In this document: positions 44,601-59,600 of the stretch, in pieces
Layout of the letters: every line of letters begins with the position of its first letter
Position numbering within the stretch: position 1 is the stretch's first letter
From: Glandiceps talaboti
Taxonomy: Eukaryota > Hemichordata > Enteropneusta > Spengelidae
Direction: 5' to 3'
Assembly (NCBI RefSeq): GCF_964340395.1
Contig: NC_135554.1
Coordinates: 11,860,751-11,924,750 of the forward strand
DNA: 64,000 nucleotides
Notes under the pieces: model-generated
What the model saw: only the letters and a program-made list of their open reading frames with translations
Told to the model about the DNA's origin: nothing
The model's database searches: none
Position numbers and translations under genes: made by a program

Positions 44601-47600
44601 TTTCTGAAGACTAAACACAGCTAATTCTGTAAAACCTGGAATTTTATTTTAAAGACCAACTTTCGCTTATTTCGCTTGAAAACAAAACACGCAAAAGTAA
44701 TTAGTGACTAAAATGCCTCCTTGTACATGAACACAATGTACCAGTCTGGTATTAAAATTAGTAAAAATTACTAGGCTTTAAGAACTAAATGAAAACTGTA
44801 AAATCACAAAAATTTTCTAGTGCGGAAAATATCCATTAGGTAACTTTAGAGTGCAAATGTACATTGTATATTTCCACAAGGTAAGTACTTTATTAAGACA
44901 GAAAAATAAGTTTGAATGTTAATCACAAGCTGTAAGACTGCAACTGCGAAAGGGAAATGGCTACCATCTCCTTAGAGTTAGCATACAGTGTTGAAACATT
45001 TCAAATTATTGCTATTTCTGTTCATTTGTTTATGTATGTTCATTTAAATCCCAATGTTTTTAGTAAAATTTATGTAGCCTCATAGAAAAAGAACGGCCAC
45101 AGTAAAAAATTATTTGTAGTGAGTGACTGATTAGTGGAGTGGAGCATATACATGTGGGCATGGAAATAGTAAAAGATGTGATAACAATCATAAAGAATTT
45201 CTTTTTCTAGAAAACAGATAACATTCAAGATAGGTGATATATGTATTTAAAAAATTTGTCACTGTCTATGTTTACAAGTGATTAATGATACTATTATCAG
45301 TGTTACTAATTTTGGTTTCACTTTTTCCATATTGTATGGATTCAAAATATTTGTTCACATAACTCAAAAGTTGACTTTGAAAGACCAGTAAGCAGCTACA
45401 GAACTTTCAAAATGTTCGTCACTTTAATACCATGCAGGCATTGGGAACACGTGAATGATTTCAAATATATTATTATTTTCAGACATTGACTGGTAGCGAT
45501 CTTCCAGATGAGATAGAAATAAGGGCTCCTACAGCATGGTTGAGATTCCAGAGTGATTTTACAATTGCCAAGAGAGGCTTTGACATCTCTTATGAGGTTG
45601 AATGTAAGTCGACAAAACATTATACTCAGTAATTATCATTGGCTACTCCTCAATCACAAAAATGCACCAAAATTCAGATTAAAGAATGAACGAACAAACA
45701 GGAATGAATGAACCAACAAACAAACAAACAAACAAATGGATGAACGAGTGTATGTAGCTTTTTAAATGGGAAATATGTTGAAGAGTTTTAAGAGTTTTAA
45801 GAAAAACAAAACAAAAGACAATATTATATAAATAATACAGGGAAAGCATAAAAATCAGTCTATTTCCAAACCTTACCTATTGTTTTGCATTTTGAGGATT
45901 ACCATACATGTATCAAGAATTAATTGCTTAGATGTATATAAACTGTCACATAATATTTAACTACTGACAGTAACAAATAATCTTTTGATCTCATGATGAT
46001 TAAACTGCAATTTACAATTATCCTTGCTTGTCACTTTTATAGTGTGTCTCTGTGTTGTGTCACTGTTTATATTGTAAGTCTAGAATTGAATTGTAACTTT
46101 GTGTCAAAAACATGTCCTATGAGTTAAACACCAAGCCACCATCATTTCTACTGTATGTTCTCTTTCTTATTTTTAGGTCCTGATGACTATGAGTTTGGAC
46201 ATGGTGGACATTGTTATAAATTTGTACCTACTAACTCAACGTGGGATGATGCCAGAGATGACTGCCAACAACAAGTTGATGGTGAATTGGTTGTCATAGA
46301 AACAGAGGATGAACTGGACTACATCAGAGGCAATATGTTCGATTCAGTATTTTGGATTGGTGAGAAACTTTTTTCTTCAATTAATGTTTACGCTAAGTTA
46401 ATCTACATGTAAGTACAGCCAAGAAAGACATAAGTTTTTATCTAAATTCTTAATAAAGTGCTGTTTTGTTCTATTAAACTCAAGTAAGTATCTCTCTAAT
46501 TTCTAAATAAAATGATCAGATTTGTCAATATTTGGATATTTTTTCACTGTTTTGGCTTTTTGATATACCATGTACATATAGTACCTTCCATTAAACTTTG
46601 ATTGAATGTATAATTGCCTGTTTGAGTTGTTGGATGAATTTGCAGTTATGGCAAGTACCTATATATGAGCATTGTAAGACCAACTTTGTAGTTCCGCTGG
46701 TATGTAATGTCCCAAAACACCCAAATTTCATGAATAACAAGGCAATTCTTACAACCCTCGAAACACTATCAGTGCGTTTGCTTGACTGCAGTGAGCTGCA
46801 AAGACAAAATTGGGTAAAAAGAACAATACAACTGATATGAAAACAGCAGCAGGTGCTTCTTGATATAGGTTTATGCAATGCTTTTATAAATTTGTTTATA
46901 TCTGTAGAAGCTATAATGTAATGGTAACAGTCGTACTCAGTGTTATAATGTGTAGTGTTCTATCAGTAAACAGAGTCATGGGATTTGGGCTCCTGTACTG
47001 TTTATGCAGTACCAACAGCTAATTGCATTGTCTGTCTTTGCATAAACATTGTCTCATTCCTGTTTAACCCATAGACACACCAACGTTGGTGGAGGGTCTA
47101 TGGTTAACCACAAACAAGTGAATGCACTGATGCTTCTTTGTGGGTTGTTTGTCTTTACTTACACAAAACAGTCATTTGTATTGCATTTGTATTGTACATG
47201 TACAGGTTACAATGACAGAGCTGAGGAAAGTGTATGGAGGTGGACAGATTGTTCCTATTCTAATGAGTGGCAGTTATCTAACTGGGCTGGAGGACAACCA
47301 ACTAATGGTCCTAATGAAGACTGTGCTATAACTACTCTCGGTGATCAGTGGGCTGACCAGGACTGTAATCTCAAATACGCCTTTGTCTGTGAAATCATAC
47401 GCAAAAGTAAGTTGTGTTTTACAGTAACATTTACACATACATTGTATAGTACATTTGTACATGTCAATAAAGGGGAACACCACTATATGAAATATAGACA
47501 TTGTCATGAACTTTAAGGCTCTGGTTGAGATGGTTGAATAATGAATATTCATGACATTTTCACTGAAGGCAACTAATAGAGTCTACGAGTCATGAATATT

Positions 47601-50600
47601 CATTGTTCAACCATTGCATAAACATTTCTCTTGACTCCCATGAGGCAATGTGGCCCATAACAAAGACCATGACATGATTCTCCAGAACCCAAAGTTCATA
47701 AAATGTATGCCTTTATTTCCTGGAGTGGGTTCCCCTTTCAATGATATGGGTAACTAAATAGAAATCTTGGAGCAAAGATTTAGCCATCTAGCAGAGTTTT
47801 ATGAATATTTTACTTTTAACTGTAACTCAGTACTTTGTATGGCACAGTAAAATATAGTTACTTTGAAAGTGTGAACTTTAAACGAATGTGATGTTTGGAT
47901 GAAATGTCTATATTCCCGACTTTTCACAACAAAAACAGTAAACATTAACCCATCTTTATTTTTCTGAAATTATCTTTATCTCAGGTAAATTTAATTTTTG
48001 CTGAATAGAACAGAAGGATGTTTTCCAAATATGATTGGATTAATAAAACTTTTAAAACATAAAACGTTCTCAGTCCGAAAAAGGTTGCCAATAGATTCAT
48101 ACTTTACTTCAACCAAAATAATGAGGTCAAATATGATGACGTGATAGTAGTAGTATGTTTATTAGAGTCACGTCATCACAAAACAGAAACAATGATTACA
48201 GTAAGTGTATATGTAATAGGCTACGTAGAGAGAATACTGTTTTTTTTTTTTTTTTTCTGTAGTTTTTCTGTATTTTCTTGCTTGATGTTCTCTGTTTTTG
48301 TTTTACTAGATCATACTAAAGAAGACATGAATGTAGACAACGTAGAAGGAGAAGCACTGTCACCATCCAGTATTCATGTCACATGGGATATATCTGATAT
48401 CAACTGTGATGTCATAGGCTATAGAGTCAAATACCATCGACTTGATTGGGCTGAGGGTGCCTTTATAGTGTATGTAGATGGTGGAACAACTAGTGAAACC
48501 ACGTTGATAAACCTACAGAGTTCTACGTGGTATATGATCTATGTAGCTGCTCAGTTGCGAAGTGATTCTCTGGACTATGTACCAGGCAACCCTGTACAAA
48601 CACATGAAGGTATTGAAAATTGAAATCAGTATATTAGACAACTTCTGATTGGGTAGATTTATAGAAAAAGAAATGGTGCTGATGGAATCCACAGTAATTT
48701 TTATAATTTTTATGCAGTCATCGCCTTGATGGAATCTGTATTTTACTCAGGCCATATCACAGTTTTCATTCAAATCATGTTGAATTTATTCATGTGTATT
48801 TACTTGTTTTACCTTGGTTACTTGTTTCTAATTCATTACTTTGTCTCCAAACATGACAATACTTGATGGTAACCTGTCTGTATCTTGATTTCCTGTTTAC
48901 AGTTGTGAAACGTCCAGCACCAACTCCTCCTGCCCAGAAGCCATGTGGTGGTGAATACATTGCTAAGAATGGTACTTACCTACGCATTACATCACCTAAT
49001 TATCCTGGCAATTACAATAATGATGAGGTTAGTAAGCCTGGCTTCGTTGGATCCTTTTTTTTTAATTATCTTTGAAAAAAATGCCATTACATATTAATTA
49101 ACAGTCACTTACTGGTATGATGGAAAGACATGCATGTATTTGCTCATTTTATTAAACATGTTTAGGGATATGAGAAAGATAGTGGTGAACCAGTGCTTTG
49201 GCTCATGGAATTTACTTAATATACAATGTATAGTGCTTTGCTGCTTATATCTGTGCATGAACTGGTCATTTCTTATGAGCTATTGTTCACTTTAGCATTT
49301 TATTTAAAAAAGTGAAAAAAATGAACTTATGGGTATTGAATTTGTTCTAGAAAACTAGAATTAGTCCCTAGTCTTTTTCCATAGAATTAAATCCAAGGGA
49401 GTGATTATTCCTGGTTTCCTAAATGTAGCTTTTTTTCGCATACCCCCAAATGAATAAAGGCGGTTTTTTTTAATACCCCCATGGTAGAAAGGGGTTAATA
49501 ATATTGGAATGTTTGTCTACTCTTTTTTCATAGTACTGTGAATGGAAAGTCAGTGCTATGTCTGGAAATGCCTTATTGGTACATCTACGAGACTTGCGTA
49601 CAGAACATCGTTATGATTGGTTAGATATTGGTGAAGGTAGCAAACCAAATGACACCGATACTCGTGTCCATCAAATTTCTGGTTTCCTGCGTCCATGGAG
49701 ATTCTGGACATCATCAAGTCATGAAATCTGGATATCATTCTCTACTGACCACTCAAGAACATTCAAAGGATTTGTCTTGGATATTGAAGAAATATTCACA
49801 GGTAAAATAACAGAATCATTCATTTTTACTTTTTTAAAGGAATCATCATATTTGTATTTGAACATGCAATACTGGTATCTTTGAAAAGATGAAGTTTCTC
49901 TACATCTCTGCAATGGGCACATGATCAACAACAAAATACTGGAGTAAAAAAGTGACTAGCTTTCTAAAATAATCTGATTGAGTTATAAAATGTACTTAGC
50001 AGGCTTCAGTCATCAGCATTCCACACTACATGCACACACATCTTGGGATTCAGTGATCATCATGTTATGCTGTACAATTGAATCATTTGAAAGGAGTACA
50101 TAATATATAGATCTATGTACTTCAAATGAATTAGTCACCACCAGTCCATTAATAAAGTGTGTTTGTAGGGCTTCAGTTATCACTATTTTATAAGTGAATG
50201 TTCTTCGCAGCTCTTGCATGCAAGTTTACAACAACCTGTTTTAAGCAATAGCTGTTTTCTTACACATTATTTTGCGCATACAAACAACATACCATAAAAC
50301 AAATTCATACATATAAAATTTTCCTTTTTCAGATCCACCAACCGAAAAGCCAGTACCAACAGAGCCTGCACCTATAGATCTATGTGGTGGAAATATAACT
50401 ATCTCAGAGGGTGAAGTCCAAGAAGTGGCATCTCCCAACTATCCTGCAAACTATGATAATGACTTAGAGTGCCTTTGGTACATCAATACGGAGTCTGGAG
50501 CTAGAGTCAATGTCACATTCCTGTCTTTCTACACGGAATACTGCCACGACTGGTTGGAAATTGGTAACGGATTCAACTTCAAGGATTTGACTACCAGCGC

Positions 50601-53600
50601 AGTGCGTCTGTCTGGTGACCTTTCACCTGATCCGTTCTATGCAGCTGGTGATAAGATTTGGATGACTTTCATCACAGACTACTCTATCACTTATCAAGGC
50701 TTCTATCTACTTGTCAGTGAGATGAAAGAACCAGGTATGGTAGTGTTAGAAGATTCTTTATCTTCTTGTCTTTTTCCCAGGACCCAGGTGGGATAAGCAG
50801 CTTCTTTTTTTTCATGATTTCCAAGATTTCTAATATCATTTTCTTGTTTTTCTCTATACATTTTAAATAAGGTTTTAAATATTACCATCATAACTATCGT
50901 TTCTTTTTCCTATCATATCACTGTCTTATCAGCATTTATCAACTTTGCATTAGTTTAATGCACAGCTAATCCTAGAACAAACTCGTAGGCTATTTTCCCT
51001 AACCAGTGTAAACATTGATGGTAATAGGACAGTGCAATAGTCTACATTTTTGTGTGTAAAGTTGAGTAAAAAAAAGGAGGGATGATGGCTTCCACTTAGG
51101 TTTGGAAATGTGAAATACAGTGCTTGTTATGGAATTTACAATACATTCAAACTGAGACAAAACATTGTTCATGTGACACTAAATTTTGTTGGTGTCAAGC
51201 TGGAACAAAAAGAAATTAACTTCCTTTCTCTCATTCCTCAAATCAGAAGAAGAGTGTGGCTACCATATCACACTTCCTTCGGTTGAGGGCGCTTCAGAGA
51301 CTATCACCACACCAAACCATCCTGACCATTACAATAGTAATGATCACTGCAAATGGACAGTGTCTATAGAGGACCAGCCTACCCCAGGATACCATGTGCT
51401 TGTGAAAATCAACAGTTTTGATCTAGAAGCTAACTTTGACTGGTTAGAGATTGGTGAAGGATCAAGAGAAGATGACTTCTCATCTCTACTGTATAGACTA
51501 ACTGGAACTACAGTGCAAGGATCCTATAGCACAGACACAGATCAAGTATGGACACTGTTTACAAGTGATGGCTCAGTTCCATTGTCTGGATTTAATATCA
51601 CCTTCATTGTTGGTAAGTCACTGTATTGAATGTGTGTGATTGTAATAAAATCAGAGTCTTAGTTCTGTGATTACAAAGTTTTGAGTCTTAGTTTTGTGAT
51701 TTCTAAAGTAGCATCATGATAGACTAATGTGTAGCAATATCCCAGTATCCTGTGTAAAAACATTTTCAATGATTCTCTATGGTAATAGTCTACACTTTAA
51801 AATAGAGATGTATGTATATAAGTGAATCTGCTTAATTTTACCATGGTCTAGTTATTATTGTCTAAAGGAAATGGGATATGTTCACAAACTACCATTAATT
51901 AACATTTATCCATACAAAAACAACAAACAATTATTTTTCTTTTGGAAAAGTGTTTGTTCAAAATTTAAAAAAAAATATCAAAAAAAACATACAATATGAA
52001 GTACACTTTATTTAAAAATCCCCGATCAATACATTCACTGTAGGAGTATTCCTGTGAACGTTACTTTACATGTTTCTACACAACAGTCAGCAATTTATTT
52101 ATTTTTAAGGTGAAAACAGTGAAATTTCAAATTTGACAATTCTGTCTTTTTAGTACCTGTATGTGGAGGACATTTTACAGCTGAAGTCGGTACCATCTAT
52201 TCACCTGTCTACCCACATCCATACCCACATGGCAGTCTATGTACATGGACCATTGATATCAATGCTGATGCTGTTCAAATTGTCTTTGATGTGTTTGGTA
52301 CGGAGGAAGGTTTTGATCATCTGTATATTGGAGAAGGTCTAACTCCAAATATAGGATACACCTTTGTAAGTAGGCTTTGTATTAAAAAAAAAATACATTC
52401 AGAAATGGGGCGGGACATTTTGAAATTTGTAATTAAGAATGACCAAAAGAATTTTCTTAGACTGCTAGTAACTCTGTACATTCACATTTCTTTCACACTC
52501 AAAGACTTGGCTGAAGTTATGGGAGTTGTCCACCTGTATTGTGGAAAGTGTTGAAAACAGTGCTGGTGACTTTGAATCTTTGAGTCTGAGAGCCTGCCTC
52601 AATGTAATACTAGATCAAATTATCAAAGCAAAAGCTTCCCTTGTTCAATATTTTTCAATGTAATACTTACACAATTTACAACCCATAACACCAAAGTAAA
52701 GCATTTTGGGTATATACGATAATAGTTTATAGCATCCGTATCAAGTGTAAAAGTATACTGTTTCATTTACCTATTGACCACTGTGACATCAGCAGAAAGG
52801 CTACATGCTAAGCTTGTAAATAAACACATTGAAACAGTATACTTTTATACTTGATATGAATGCTATTTATGAGTGTAGCATATAGAAAAAGTGCTTTACT
52901 TCAGTGGTACTTGTTGTACAGATCTCTATCAACAATATAGGCTAATTGTGTTGAAATACTTGTTTTATAACAGTAATTAGTGTGCCCATTTGCAAGGAAA
53001 ATATGGGGGAGGGTGTAACTTTCAACAAATCTTATCACAAACTTCTTGTAAAAACCCCACTGAGGCACACAGCTAGTTGAAGTTCAATCTATTTTTTATA
53101 CTCACTTGTTGCAGACTTTCAAATTGATCAACATTAATGTGTTACTAACTGTTAGCACTTTCAGAGTGTTGTAGTTATACCCTCTCTATGTCCCATACAT
53201 ATAATGCATTCCGTCAACACATTATATTTACATTGTAATTACAGGACCTGACAGGGTCAGAGCTGCCTAAAGATACTGTGGTAAACAGTGGTCAAGTGTG
53301 GCTACAATTTATCAGTGACACTACACTGGATGGACCAGGTTTTGATTTAACATACAGTGAATATGAAGATTGTAAGTCATTCACCTTCATTGTTATAGGA
53401 GAGCTTTTTGCCAAGTTTTTCACTTTTTAAAATCTACTTTGCTCATTGTTTTAAAGGGTTGGATCGGATGTTGTATGATGCAGATGATGAATTTCAGTTT
53501 CATGTTGATTTATCTGTTGAAGAGTTGAAATGACTTCATGTCTATAAAACACATTATACATGTACAGTAATGTTGACAGATTTACATGCGTTCAGTTTCT

Positions 53601-56600
53601 CAAATGATCATGATGACAAAGTATAACAGTTAATGCATTGGTACTAGTGGTAGTTACTCTTTATGTATGTTCAAACTTACAACTAGTTATTATTATCATT
53701 ATTATTATTCTTTATTTCAGGCCAGCAGCCCATACAAATAAAAAAGAAAAGAAAGAGAAAGTACTAAAATGTAACACTGATTATTATCTCTTTTGTCTTG
53801 TAACTTCAGATGTACTGGGTTCCAAGGATTGTAGCGGTAACATCACTTTGAAAGAGAATGGTACTCTAAGCATCCAGTCAGCAAACTATCCCACATCATA
53901 CTACAACAACCATCGATGTGAATGGAACATAGTCAGTGAATCTGGCCTACCAATGATTGTCAACTACAGGGACTTCCAGACTGAGAGATTCCATGATTGG
54001 GTAGATATAGGCTATGGTCTGGATAACAGTGATGCATCTACTAGGATAAGACATACTTCTGGTGACTATTTACCAACACAGTTACTCGTCAATTCGCCGT
54101 CTCTATGGATTACATTCTATACTGATGATAGTGTAGTATTCAGAGGATTCCTACTGGAAATTGAAGAATATGAAAGTAAGTCTGACATCTTTTCCTGTGA
54201 TGAATCTCAGTGTTTATTTTTGCTGTGTGAATCAAAACAAGAGGAATTCTTAAAGACGTTGTGTGATTGTATAATTTTTTTTTTATGTCTTGTGTTCTAA
54301 TCCTATGGACAACTTTAAAGTCCCAAATGTCTGTTTCTGTATCTTACTCATCTTTAAAATCTCAAATCTGTCTTTTTCCGTCTCTCATTCAAATTTTAAA
54401 TTTAATTTAAGGACAACTTTGAAATCCCAGATAACATAGGATGTATAGGATACTTTATCATAATAATTTTTCTGTCAGGACATTTTATTCGCAGAAAGTT
54501 TATTTTTAGAAAGCACCGTAAGCATGATATAATAAAACTAAAATGATGTAGGCTTAGTGTTTCACTCATAGGAGATGACATTTTTGACACAAAGATCTGA
54601 CATATTTTGACTCTAAAATAAGCATTGACATTCTTTCACAGTGCAGTAAAAACAGGCTTCTATTGAAAACATTACACATGAACTTGATTATTTTCATGGC
54701 TGCAAATATTTATTTTCTAACTGATAATCAAAATTCAAACTTTACTATTTCTACATCCCCCACTGTGCGCAGCACCTACGTAATTGTTTCTTTTTGCATT
54801 AGAAGTTGTCTGAGGGTGTGTAATACATGTCATGTTGCATGAGTGAAACACCAAGCCTACATCATTTTTGCTGTAATTGGTTATACTATATACAATATTA
54901 TATTTGTGATTACAAAGGAATGAAAAATGTCAATCATTTCAATATTAGGCTTTCATAATAATCTACCCTCGGGGTATACAGTCAGATGGAACTACAATGA
55001 TATTTGATGACAGGTTATGGTCAAACGTATCATTTTCTGATATTGTACTGTTCTGTACATTTTCACAGTTGAGACCAGTCCACCCAAACCAGCTCCCATT
55101 GCCATTACTACAACAACCACATCTACACCACCTCCAGAATCATGTGGTGGATTCATTGAACTCACATCTGATGATGTATATAACCTGACATCACCTGGCT
55201 ATCCGTATAACGACTACCCTAATGACCTATCATGCGAATGGATCGTAAACACCACCCATGGCAGCAGAATTAGGGTCTCAATCATCGACTTTAAAACTGA
55301 AAGGCTTGTAGATTACTTAGAGTATGGTAATGGCAACGATCCAGATGTGCGATACTCGTTAGTTCGCCGGCGATCTGGTACCTGGCCATCAACAGCATTC
55401 TCATCAGAAACTGAACGCGTTTGGTTCAAATTTGTGACTGATCATTCTGTTACAGAGCGAGGATTTTTCATTCAGCTTAAAATGGATGAAGGTATGTATT
55501 CCACAGTGAATTCATCATTTGATCAGCGTTATCTTAAACAGCCATTGGTGGTTAATAAATCTGCCTTTACATTACTACTCTGGCAATTGATGTCTTGGAC
55601 AAATATATTACACAAACTAAAACCATTGTTGTGACATTTTGATATAAGCTATTGAATGGACATTGGTTTAATTGTACTCACAGTAGACTTCTGTGACTGC
55701 GGACTATACAAGAGTTGTGGGATAGCCAAGAATTGCATGATCTTGAAATGTATTTATTTTGGAACTTCCAATGTTTTGTCACTTGCAACACTTAGCAAAA
55801 CCGAATGAGAATGTGACAGTTACTCCAGTACTTACAATTATGGAATAAAGAAAACTTTCTAACTTTCCTGCATCTGTATTTTGTCTACTATAGATTGTAT
55901 TGAACATGTGAGTATACCAGCTGGTGGCAGTGTAACCATAGAAACACCAGACTACAGTGGAACTGGCTATGAGAATAATATATTCTGTCAGTGGTTTGTG
56001 ACAACAGAAAGTGGACTGAATATCAGATTTAATGTACTAGATTTCAATACAGGTAGGGTGAGATATTTGGAATTCGGGTTTGTGTTTTTGAGAATTTGGT
56101 GTTATACAGAGAAAAGGATAATGGTATTGGTTTTGTATTGTATGTTTTATATACCCGGTATAGTAATGAAAATTTCTACTCATAAAATCAAAACAATTTA
56201 TGCAAGTGAATCCCACATTGTTGTTGACATCTCATCAGCATTATCAGGGGTGTACTACAATGGGTCCATTGTAAAATTTTGGATTTGCTTCCAAGAAATT
56301 TTTTTACTCTGACAGTAGAAATCTTCATTATTACTGAGTATGAACCAAGAGCCATTCATTCAGGGTTTTTTTTTTTTTTCATCAGATCACCCCTTCACAG
56401 TGATCATTTCCGATATCAATTAAATAAAGAATTGGTAAAAAGTGTTGTCTACATTTTTAATCAATTTATTGTAATAAAGGTTAATTTTAATCAGATTGGT
56501 ACACATTTTAATGTGTTTTATTTCTAACTTTCTACAGAGGAATGGTTTGATTGGATGGACCTCGGTACTGGTTCCTATTCAGCAGATTTATCAACTCGAG

Positions 56601-59600
56601 TGTTACATGTATCGGGAGATGCTTTGAATGACCCTGTTGATGCACATTATACCTCAAGTAATTCTGTATGGCTTACTTTCACTTCTGATAGGACAATACG
56701 ACAAGAAGGATTCCAGATTCAATTCTATGATGGTAAGATAAGAAATATTTTACAATGTCTTATATTAGTTGCTTGTAAGTTGTATACCAAGTTGTACTTA
56801 CACGTTTACAATTCTTATACAACAAGTAACACTGAACGAAAGCACTTTCTCTATGTGCTACACTCGTTTATAGCATTCATATCAAGTATAGAAGTATACT
56901 GTTTCAATTGGTTTATTTACAAGCCTAGCATATGGCCATTCTAATTCAGTTAATTAGCAAATAAAAGAGTAATACTTTTACACTTGATATGGATGCTGTA
57001 AACGATTGTGGTACATACAGAAAACTCTTTACTTTGGTTTGTATTTAGCAAATGAAACGGTATACTTTTACACTTAATACGGATGTTATAAATGATTGTG
57101 ATACATACAGAAAATTCTTTACTTTGATGTTATGGATTGTAAACTACTTGCTAATATTCTTACTTGTTTTATACATATATCGGTACATATTAGTTAACAA
57201 AATAAGTCTAATATTCATTCTAATTATTGAATCGTCTTGGTTTTTTTCACAGATGTGTGTAACAGCACTCATTTCACAACTACCCCAGGTGAAATAGTGT
57301 CACCGTACTACCCTAACCTATATGCTCACAATGCGGATTGTCTATGGACTATAGTGCTACAAGATGCCTCAATTATCAAACTCACAGTACAAGATTTTAA
57401 TGTGGAGTTTGGATACGACAAGTTGTATGTAACTGAAGCTGATATACCTAATCCAGAGTACTATCAGGTATACTGCAATGATGTTATTTTGTAGTGAGTC
57501 AGTATATACACAATGTATATGGATCTGAAGTGATGGCCTTATTGTAGTATCAATTACACTGAAGACACCAGACTGGATGAACGGAACCTGTTACAAACAG
57601 TGAAAGTAAACATCAAATGAATTGGATTAATAACAATTGGCTTTAGCACGTTGGAACAGTAGAGACTTGTATTACACACTGTGGTTTGATAAGAACAGTT
57701 TTATGGCCTCTTTATGTGTACCTGAAATGCCATGAGAAATGGGAAATTTGTTTGTGAACATGAACTATTATGTAAAGTGGCCTTAAAACTGTTCTTTTCA
57801 AATTATGGAATTAGTTCTGTACATGTTGTGCCAAGTATTATTAATCCAATTCAGTTCTTTACTTTCCCTGTTTGTAACAGTTTGTCCTCGGTCTGATGTC
57901 TGAAGTTGTATAATTATGATATGTACCGATACACTGATACACAGTTTCCGTGACGTGTCATAAAATTGACTACTTTCAGACTGGTGTATCGAATTTGAAA
58001 TGTTACAATCATACAATATTATTAAGATGGCCATGTGGATGAAGATTGGTTATTTATGTGGATTTTTAATTTATAAAACAATTGTATCATGGTGTCCTTC
58101 TTGAAAATTCAATGTGAAACAACAAAGAACAAGTCTGTATTTGTAATTTGTTACATTGCACAAAGCTAAAACAGAAATGTGTAAAATGTTTGTAATTTTA
58201 CGTAAAATTGTTGTATAAATTAAAAAATCCAAAATCAATACATAATCCTCATCCATATGGCCACTGTAAGACCATGAAATTTTGAATGTGAAAGGTCGAG
58301 AGACTGTCAAAAGTCATTTCAAGGTTAAATAATACTAAAAAAAGAAGAAGAAATTAAACTATTTCCAGGCAGATAATGATTGAAAGGATATGGTCAAGAT
58401 TAAATCCTGTCAGTGCTTTCAGATTTTGTGACGTTTGTTTGCTTTTCCTTACAAGGAATTAACTGGAGTTATACCACAAGGCACAGAATATATCACAGAG
58501 AGTAACCAGTTATCATTACGATTCAAGACTGATTGGACCAGAGCCATGACAGGCTTTCGTATTACATTTGATTCCGACTGTAAGTATTATTGCATTTCAT
58601 TTCTTGAAGTCATGATGGTTAGAGTGGTCGGCTTGGAATCTGCAGGTTGCAGGTTCATGATCAACCCCTGTTGCTGCCATTTGTTTCTGAATGGCTAAAG
58701 TCCTTGGGTAAGATTTGAACCACAACTGTGCCTCAGTCCACCCAGCTGTATAATTGGGGACCTGGTGGGAAAGATGTTGCAATGTGAATGTTTTAATCCT
58801 ATGCACTTATAGAAGCTGTAATGGATTGTATGCTCACCAGGGAGTTGAGGAAGTATAATGGTCTGATGTGCTGTTATAGATCTGTGCCAGGAGTAATAAC
58901 TGTAAAGCACTTTGAGCACAGAGTGGGACAGCGCTACATAACAAATCAACATTTTTTTTTTTTAAATTATATTTTACGTTTAATGATATTATTGCTTAAA
59001 ACCTCAATGGTTGTAACTTAGTGCTGTTTCATCAACAGTTGACTATCAAAAACTACACCAAACATTTATATGAAACATTCATTATCATTCTGACAAGATG
59101 AGTCACTTCTCAACTGGTCACTGACTCTGTATATGTATGTATACTGCCTTGACATCCATGTGTAAACACCTTTGAAAGAGCTACTAGTTTTGTCAAAGAT
59201 TTATTCAATTTGCTAGATATCAATAGGGCACGATATGATTAAGTCTTTCCTGGCTTACTTCATTCAAGCAAATGTTCTCAGCCTGGTGTTTTTTTCAGAG
59301 GTCGCAGTAATCAAACTTTTTATGACAAACTCCCACTCCAATGAATAACAAACAATACAACATACAAAACTGTTTATACATGATACCACATTAAAACATA
59401 CATTCAAACAAAAACATATGTAAAAAAAAAAAACACTACAGAGGATTGTTAAATAGCCAAGAATTGTTTTTAACAGGTCCTGATGGTTATGATGCTGGTC
59501 TCAATGGCAAATGTTATAGATTTGTTGAAGAGGAAGGAGTAAGTTGGCATGATGCAAGATTAGAGTGTATGACAGCTAACAATGGTGATTTGGTTATTGT

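Larger units (their letters stand above)
36003..48609 (+). repeat. Super-repeat module 4: CUB1-8, CTLD, FN3
   Basis: Sixteen exons, 3,651 coding bases, 1,217 residues. It is the shortest module because the hinge before CUB6 has shrunk to about 20 residues. CUB8a is four codons longer than in the other modules. Confidence 0.9.

Noticed and set aside
46591-46878. Opposed ORFs of 80 and 95 codons in the module 4 CTLD intron
   Set aside because: No recognised domain, overlapping on both strands, and no splice context.
53638-53809. Upstream extension of the module 5 CUB5 reading frame as coding
   Set aside because: It contains a poly-pyrimidine stretch and a TAACTTCAG acceptor at the homologous position; the extension has no homology to other modules.
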